Positions 56,800-64,000 of a stretch of 64,000 nt of DNA are shown here, piece after piece. Origin of the DNA: Hippophae tibetana (lineage: Eukaryota > Streptophyta > Magnoliopsida > Rosales > Elaeagnaceae); the NCBI GenBank assembly GCA_037013495.1, contig CM072810.1, positions 104,374,898 through 104,438,897 on the forward strand. The letters are read 5' to 3'. A program made the translations under genes and the position numbers. The notes beneath the pieces are model-generated. The model did no database searches. It was not told where the DNA came from and saw only the letters and a list, made by a program, of their open reading frames with translations. Numbering within the stretch: position 1 is the first letter of the stretch; each line of letters opens with the position of its first letter.

Positions 56800-56962
56800 T
56801 GTGAAGAGTATAGAGAGATAAGAAGAAAGAATGATTTAATGTTGTATTTGTGTGTTTGAGAATGTACATAGAGAACTTTATTTATAAAGTTGTAACAAGT
56901 GTAGTACAAGTGAAATAGTAAGTGTAGTACAAGTGAATTACAATATCAAATATAACTTAACA
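56800..56962 (-). repeat. 5' LTR of the older copia element
   Basis: Starts TGTGAAGAGTATAGAG directly after the primer site and ends AACTTAACA (+ strand). It has fewer internal AGTGTAGTACAAGTG units. Confidence 0.9.
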
Positions 56963-58991
56963 GTTACGCTTGTATAAAACATATTATATCAAGTAGTTCG
57001 TGTAAGATGACTTGACATTGTTAAGCAATAGGTTGTTCCAACTAATTGATCTTTGATTTATCCACACCCAATGGCCTACATAAATATGACCTCGTGTTCA
57101 AACTAACAACATTTGGTTAGGTGTAGACACCAAGATCAAATGACCTGATGATGGCCTACATTTCTACTCTACGTTCATACAAGGGTGTCTTATACTATCT
57201 GGAATAGCCACATTATCTTAGTGACCTGATTATAATTGTATAATTATTATGTATAGGCCATCTCTAACACCTTTAATAGAGTACCTATCAATGTAATATT
57301 GACAACTATCTCTTGTGTGTTTATATATACCACACTAATAAGATAAATGAGAGATCTAAGTTTTAGCTTATCACTAATATCTCATTAAAATCTCCTAATA
57401 TAGTAACAATTTTCAAACAATAATTAAACAATTTGAAGTTAAATTTTGTAAATAAAACTATATTCTTTTACCAATACTTTGAGAGAACTAAGCCAAAATG
57501 ATCATATAATCATATAATTAATTTTTTTAACTTTTTCATAATTATCGTATATATATATATATATACGTGTTAGATCTCCCATTATCATTTTTTGTTAAAA
57601 GAATTCAAATTTTCATCATGAGTATTTTATTAATTTAAACAATAATTTTAAATCTAATTTAATCATTTTATATATTTTTAGGATCTCAAATTGAATAAAT
57701 TTGATACAAATTAAACTAGTCTAAATTGATTCTTAATTTAATAAATAAATATTATTTCATACATAATTAAGATGAAATTAATATTCATTTATTTTTTCTA
57801 GAAATTTGTACAGGGATTATAACCACTCCTAGCCCCATTGCAGTACGTCTTTGATTATATTAATAAATATTTTCACATTTTATATTTTATATTCTCAATT
57901 AAGGTTGTAATTTTTTATTAAGAGACAAATTCTTTGATTATATTAATAAATATTTTCATATTTTATATTTTATATTCTCCTTAAATTGTAATTTTTTATT
58001 ACCAGACAAATTCTTAAGAGGATTACGAAGAAAACAATCTGATAAGAAATTAAAAAAGTATAACAAAATTTCATATTTTATAACAGTACAAGGAACAATG
58101 ACCAATATCATTCCTTATCTTGAGACTATATGTTATATTTTAATAAATATTTATTGATTTAATTATATTAAAACTCAAACTAATTATAAATAATATATTT
58201 TATATTTTATATTTAATCTTTAAGTTATTTTTTTATTTTTTTAAAACATCGATAACTCTTCTTTTATAAAAATTATTTAACTATTTATTTAGATTTCAAA
58301 AAGTTAAAATGTTATAATTACTTTTATTATTTTAAAATAGTTTGTAACAAGAATCTATCAATATTTGTAGTATGAAAACTGTTCGGTGTTCGCTCTTGTC
58401 ACTTTTCATTGTTCTTCATCATCCTACACATAATGTTATATTTGTTTGAACTTTTTTTCTTTTTCTGAATTTTGATTTCAGATCTAATATTCAAATGTTA
58501 TGTTTTGTTTGTTATTGATAGTTATTACTTTTGTTTCAAATTGATGTGTGAAGCAAGAAGCTATCTAGAATATATTGTGTAATTTACTGTTTTTTTATAG
58601 TAATTTTTCAAGAGCTATGAGATGAAATTATGAGTCTGAGTGGAAATGTGATGGTATTGTAGAACAAAAATTGGATAACATTATAAAAAAAAACTTTGAA
58701 TGGTCATAACTTTGTGTTGGGAGGTCTATTTTAGACGAATATTTTTTTGATTCCATGTAACTTTTTGATATCTATGCACGGTAAACTGCCAAAGGCGGTT
58801 TGTCTAGAATTTTTCCCAAAAAAATGTTATTTTTCATGCTTTAATTGAGTTACAAAATTATTTAAGATAGTTTTAAAATATTGAGGTCTATTAATATTGA
58901 ACAATCATGTCCAAAATCACCTCACATCTATGTGCACACTTTTACAATTATTTATTGCAAATGTCTAATATATTTTTCTACAACTATATAG
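56963..58991. other. Spacer upstream of the hAT relic
   Basis: Mixed to AT-rich sequence without a recognisable gene. It contains an 82-bp tandem duplication (57848-58011). About 58370-58990 may be the 5' leader of the hAT transposase; the left terminal inverted repeat was not found. Confidence 0.4.
57848..58011. repeat. Tandem duplication of about 82 bp
   Basis: A unit beginning TCTTTGATTATATTAATAAA and ending AGACAAAT occurs at 57848-57930 and again at 57931-58011, with a few substitutions and a 2-3-bp indel. Confidence 0.9.
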
Positions 58992-61028
58992 ATGGATTTA
59001 GATAAAGATAAGGATACACTTTATATTATTGAGGAAGTAAATAAGGATGAAAGTGCAACACAACCAACTCAAGAAGAAGATTCTGTAAGTACTCTAATTC
59101 CTGACCTTTGTATTGATTATAAAAAAGAAGGTAAAAAAGTTTCCTCTAGATCTAGTAGTGAAGCATTGACTTATTTTACCATAAGGTAACATCGCAAATC
59201 TATATGCAAATATTGTAAAAAACAATATAAGTATGTGTCAAGCAAATCTGGCACGTCAAAGTTTCTTGCACACATTGTCATTGAATGTGATAAGTTTCCC
59301 AGTAGAGTTCTTAAGAAACAATAAACTTTAGCTTTCCATAAGGAAGGAAGTCTTGTACCTCATAATTTTAATGTTGAAAGATGTAGAGAAAAAATGGTAA
59401 AGATGATAATAAAAGATGAATTGTCATTTATTATCGTAGAAGGTGAAGGATTTAAGGAGTTTATTGAAGAACTACAACCTTTGTTTAAAATCCCTTCTCG
59501 GTAGACTATTACAAGAGATTGCTTGAATTTGTACGTTACTGAAAGAGTTATTAAATAGAACTAGTAAAAGAATATGTCTTACCACTGTTACATGGACATC
59601 TTGTCAGAATTTATGTTATGTGTGTTTAACTACTCATTTTGTTGATAATGGTTGGAATTTACAAAAGAGAATCTTGAACTTTTGTCAAGTTCCAAATCAT
59701 AAAGGTGATACACTTGGTAGAGGATTGAAGTATGTTTGTTAGATTGGGGCATTGATAGGATATTATGTATTACAGTTGATAATGCAATTACTTATTTTAA
59801 AAAATGTGATAATGGTTGGGGTAATGCAATTTTAGTATCAAAACACTTGCACATGCGATGTGGTGCACATATTCTGAATTTAATTGTTGAGCAGGGTTTG
59901 AAAGAGTATAACATATCAATAAATAGAATTTGTGTTGTTGTAAGATACGTGAGAGGATCACCAATTAGGATGCAAAAATTTAAGAGTGCTGTTGAAATGG
60001 AAAAACTCTCTACTCAAAAACTTGTTTGTTTAGATGTTACGACAAGGTGGAATTCAACTTATTTGATGTTGGATTCTGTAACTTATTTTCAAAAAACATT
60101 TGAAAGGTTAGAAATCACTGATTTGGGATACTATCAAGAGTTTTGTCGAGGTGAAATTAAACAAGCTCCGACTATAATGGATTGGGATAATGCTAGATAT
60201 TTTGTACAATTTTTGAAAGTTTTTTATGAAGCAACATTATTGTTTTCTGGATCTTTGTATATGACTTCTAATTTCTTCTTGGATCGTATTTGTTTTATTC
60301 ATAATCAACTGGATATGTGGAGTAAATGTGAGGATTGCATTATGATGAAGATGGCTAGTGATATGAAGGTAAAGTTTGACAAATATTGGGGAGGAATATC
60401 TAAAATGAATATGATGTTATTTGTGGTTGTTTTACTTGATCCTAGGCATAAAGATTATTCTTTATATCTAAGTTTGCTAGAATTGTGTAATGGGGATGAG
60501 ATTGAGGCATCAATGAGTTCAAAAAGGATGAAAAAAACTTTGGAAGATATGTACGAGGAGTATCATAAAACTTATTTTCCATCAAACATAGAAGAATCTT
60601 CTCAACCTTTAGAAATGGGTACAAAAGGTTTTGGTTTAGAAGCAGATGCATTCCAACTTTATGCTTCTCGTAAGAGAAAGCATTTAAAAGAAGTTAATAC
60701 TATGGAAACAAATTTGAGTTGGAAAAATACTTACAAGAAACATTGGTTGATATGGATGATGATAAATTTGATCTATTAAGTTGGTGGAATGTTCATTCCT
60801 GAAGATTTAAGATTTTGTCTTTGATAACTCGAGATGTATTGGTCATACCGATATCTACTGTAGCATTTGAATCTGCATTTTCTACTAGTGTTCGTACAAT
60901 TAGTCCATATAGGAGTTCCTTATCTTCTAAAACTGTACAATCTTTGATTTACACTCAAAATTGAATTCGTTCATCTCCAATCATTAATATCCAAGAATCA
61001 CTTGATGAAATTGAGGCTCTAAAATCAG
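58992..61028 (+). pseudogene. hAT transposase (BED finger, catalytic core, dimerisation domain), decayed
   Basis: Opens MDLDKDKDTLYIIEEVNKD (58992), with a stop at 59187-59189. The BED finger follows (CKYCKKQYKYVSSKSGTSKF, then HIVIECDKF). After several stops the core resumes at 59736 (ILCITVDNAITYFKK, HMRCGAHILNLIVEQGLKEY, TRWNSTYLMLDSVTYFQKTF, WDNARYFVQFLKVFYEATLL, VVLLDPRHKDYSL). A frameshift near 60720 precedes the C-terminal dimerisation domain (FDLLSWWNVHS, then VLVIPISTVAFESAFST and TISPYRSSLSSKTVQSL). RICESLEEPER proteins are hAT-derived; the many breaks here argue for a dead transposon rather than a domesticated gene. Confidence 0.85.
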
Positions 61029-61723
61029 GTATATTGCATAAAACTTTCAAATATATATTTTGAATATATATAGATTTATTTGTTATCAAATATATATTAT
61101 TATGTTTATTAGCTCATTATTTATGTATGTTTTTAACTTTTTAATTTTGATCATGTAGATGTTCTTGATAGTATTGGTTACTTAAACCTTGAATGGTTAT
61201 TAAAAAGAGTTATTGTTATTATTAATTTTTGAGAGTGAAGTTAATTTATGTAATTGGTATTTTATTTTTTGGAGTTATATTATGTAATTAATGTTGAATT
61301 TTTTCTTTTTGATTATTTTTAATCATGTTGTCTATTTTTTAATTTGTATGAAAAATATTTTTTTTTATTTTTTTTATTTTATGTAATTTTTCATTTTATA
61401 TGTTGAAATTATATCATATTTGGATTTTTTCGGATTGACATTTATATCGGTTCAGATCATATTGATATTTCATAATTTTCTTATTTATGTAATTTTTTTA
61501 ATAGATTTAAATTAAAATTTTGACTTTATCCAATCAGATTGAAATTTAAAACAGATTCGGATTGAATAATTTTCGGATCGGATTCAGATTGACTTAAAAT
61601 TAGCGGTTTTAGATTTGTTCGAATTGATATGTACAACGGATCGGATTCAGATTGAATAATTCATAATTTGCTTTGAATTCGGATTGATCTAAAACTTGCG
61701 GTTTCGAACCGATGCTCACCCTA
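58992..61723 (+). mobile_element. RICESLEEPER-type hAT transposon relic
   Basis: Decayed transposase coding sequence is followed by subterminal repeats (CGGATCGGATTCAGATTGA at 61574 and 61637) and a right end GATGCTCACCCTA at about 61711-61723, the reverse complement of the TAGGGTGAGCATC end seen in this group. The left end is not identified, so the target duplication could not be tested. Confidence 0.75.
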
Positions 61724-64000
61724 GTATAAACAACCTAAATTCGATGATACTTTTGTTAGTTTAATCTAAATAATAGAGAGACAAATGTCGATCCACTATA
61801 TATTTTGAATTATAGTACTTTGATTCAGTAGTTTTTTTATGGCAGTTTATTTCATTAGTTTTAAAAAATGACAATTTAATACACATGATTAAATTTTTGA
61901 TTTTTTTTAAATATTTTTATTTTTAAAATAACGTTTAATATGAATATTTGATGAAGTATATTTTTAAAATAAAATTTAAAAAAATAAAAAAATTAAAGAA
62001 TCATATAAATTTGTCAACCTAAACCTACGGTCTCATTTTTTTCAAAATTAATGAGCTAAATTGTCATTAAAAAAACTACTAGATCTAAGTGATCTATTCC
62101 AAAAAAACTATTAATCCTGTTTGGTCACTAGTTCAATAATAAAAGAGTAGGTGATAACATAAGTCACTTAGTTATGTTAAGAATAACATTTTATTTTTTT
62201 GTTATTTTTTATAATAATTTGATTCTTTTCTTTTGAATAAGTTGCAAAATATGGGCAAATAATTAACTTTTTTCATATTTTTAACTATTATTAAGACATC
62301 AATTTCATGGATTGTATTTAACAATAGACAACAATGACTACAAAATTAATAAAAAAAAATTAAAATTTTGATAATTTATCTTTGTATAATAATTTTTTCA
62401 TAACAAAAATATTAAACTGTTACAAAATAAGAAATAGATTAAAATGTTTTAACTATTAATTAAAAATATTTTTTGTTCATTTATCTCGTAATAAAATAAC
62501 TTGACTAAACTAAAAAATTTACTATTAAACTTAAGTGTTTCTACAAATGTACAAGTAAACTTTATATTGTAATAAATCTATGACTAAAGTTTTATTAGTA
62601 TTATAAATTTACAACTATTTTTTTTATTATTTGTATAAATATATCATTAGATTTGTAACACTTATAAGAATTTTGATACTATATTCCCAACACTAATAAT
62701 AATTTAATAATAAATTTATTATAATTTATGGTTAAATAATATATTTATAGAAACGTCCTCAATTCAATGTAAATTTATTAATTTATTCAAATAATTTTTT
62801 TTGTTAGTATATTTTTAACATCTACATTTTTAAATCTTGAATTTAAGATTTTCATCTTATACTGTGTCATATTAATTTACCCAAATAGTTTTGAACAACC
62901 TTAAAAAACAAAATACCCATTTAAAAAATCTCCATTTCTAAGGAACTTTAATTAATTAATTAATTAATTTTTTTAAAAAAAATTACATACAATATCAATT
63001 TAAAATTTTATAATAATAAAATTAACATCTTATAAATATTAAATAGTATCTAATTAAATGTCATTTAATATTAAATATATCAAAATAATCATAGTTTAAT
63101 TTAAATGACATCTAATTAGAGAACTTTCGATGAAAATTAAATAATGTGTTATATTTTTTAATAATAAAATTTATAATATAAACATAAAAAGTGTTATTTT
63201 ATGATATAAAATTTAAATTTATTGTTTTTTCAATTTTTTAATCGCAATAAATAGCGGAAAACTTCTTCAATGAACATGTAATAACAGTTTTTGAAATTAG
63301 AATTACAATTAATTTTTTATTTATCATGTAATACGGAAAAAAATAATTAATTATATTTAATTTTTTCAAAATATACTCTTAATCCAACCTATATATTTTT
63401 AAGAGAGTAAGTATAGATCATGTTATTTAAAATTAACTTATTTAAATAGTTTAGTTTTATAATTTAAAAATAATATATTTTTTTAGCATTTTGTTTTTCA
63501 AAAATATTTTAACCACTTTTAATTAAATTCATTACATGATTTGCATATGCTTACCTCATTGTATCATTTTCTTTTTATTTAGTTTTTTAATCTTTATCTC
63601 TATTTTAATTACATATATCAAATAATAATATATTATTATAATTTTTTATAAAATTAGAAATTTTATTCTAATAATTGAGACGTGATTTACACAATTTTGA
63701 CCACCATTCTCCCATATTTTTATTAACAATTAACAATTTTGTTTTAGTATATTAAAATTGTATATTTTTTGGGAGAGAATGAACAAATATTTTTTTAAGG
63801 TGAAAAATACATATTTTTATCTTATGAGAATAAATATTCTAAATGTCATAACTTTAAGGTCAAATTTGACTCATAGCATAAAATATAATAAGAACGAGAG
63901 TGGTAATATAAATTAAATTCAACAGAAATAAAATTATTATCATTATATTTATTTGAACAATAAAATTAAGATAATAATAAATATTAAATTAAAATTTATA
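61724..64000. other. AT-rich spacer to the window end
   Basis: Strongly AT-rich with homopolymer and ATTAATTA runs. No open frame, RNA gene or transposon end was recognised. Confidence 0.55.

Larger units (their letters stand above)
52249..56962 (-). mobile_element. Older Ty1/copia element with both LTRs
   Basis: LTRs at 52249-52458 and 56800-56962 (5' on the minus strand) flank gag and pol remnants. The primer site (TGGTATCAGAGCC on the minus strand, 56787-56799) abuts the right LTR. Aligned LTR parts differ at about 9 of 135 positions by eye, and one LTR has a roughly 47-bp repeat-driven length difference. Flanks ATCAC (52244-52248) and GTTAC (56963-56967) may be a decayed 5-bp target duplication. 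It is clearly older than the copia element at 33-38 kb. Confidence 0.92.

Overview
The window is nuclear DNA of a flowering plant, most likely a eudicot. The evidence is intron-rich genes of plant-only families (NETWORKED, FORKED1-like/VAN3-binding, mTERF), Ty1/copia, Ty3/Tat and chromovirus-like retrotransposons, hAT and Mutator-type DNA transposons, and very AT-rich spacers. There are no bacterial operons, CRISPR arrays or rRNA genes, and I saw no convincing tRNA.

Layout. 1-360: terminus of a non-autonomous hAT element, inserted in a decayed copia element (361-about 2940). That copia element sits just upstream of exon 2 of a NETWORKED1 actin-binding gene (3284-8606, +) whose first exon lies outside the window, so it probably occupies intron 1. 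About 10150-20050: an old Ty3 Tat-lineage element on the minus strand (gag, protease, RT, two RNase H domains, integrase). Downstream of its pol it carries an intron-containing antisense gene (aORF, + strand) with a second, diverged copy of its 3' cassette. 20402-21837: a 1.44-kb foldback DNA transposon flanked by a perfect 9-bp target duplication, Mutator type. 21847-30990: AT-rich, gene-free.

31104-39396: seven-exon FORKED1-like/VAN3-binding-protein gene (+). Its intron 3 is enlarged by a nearly intact, very young copia element (33254-38335, -). 41062-41967: intronless plastid mTERF gene (MTEF1-like). 42209-44714: shredded Ty3 chromovirus-like remnant. 46085-46396 (-): molybdopterin synthase small subunit (CNX7/MOCS2A type), with a probable upstream leader exon carrying three 33-bp repeats at about 47.6-47.7 kb. 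52249-56962: second, older copia element (-). 58992-61723: RICESLEEPER-type hAT transposon relic (+). The rest is AT-rich spacer.

The four host genes are unrelated housekeeping or developmental loci: actin-membrane tethering, vein patterning and vesicle traffic, plastid transcription, and molybdenum cofactor synthesis. I see no sign that they form a cluster. About a third of the sequence is recognisable transposon. I do not see a clearly new biological system. The best candidates for follow-up are the duplicated antisense gene of the Tat element, the long-armed Mutator-type foldback element, the young copia insertion in the vein-patterning gene, and the repeat-bearing leader of the molybdopterin gene.
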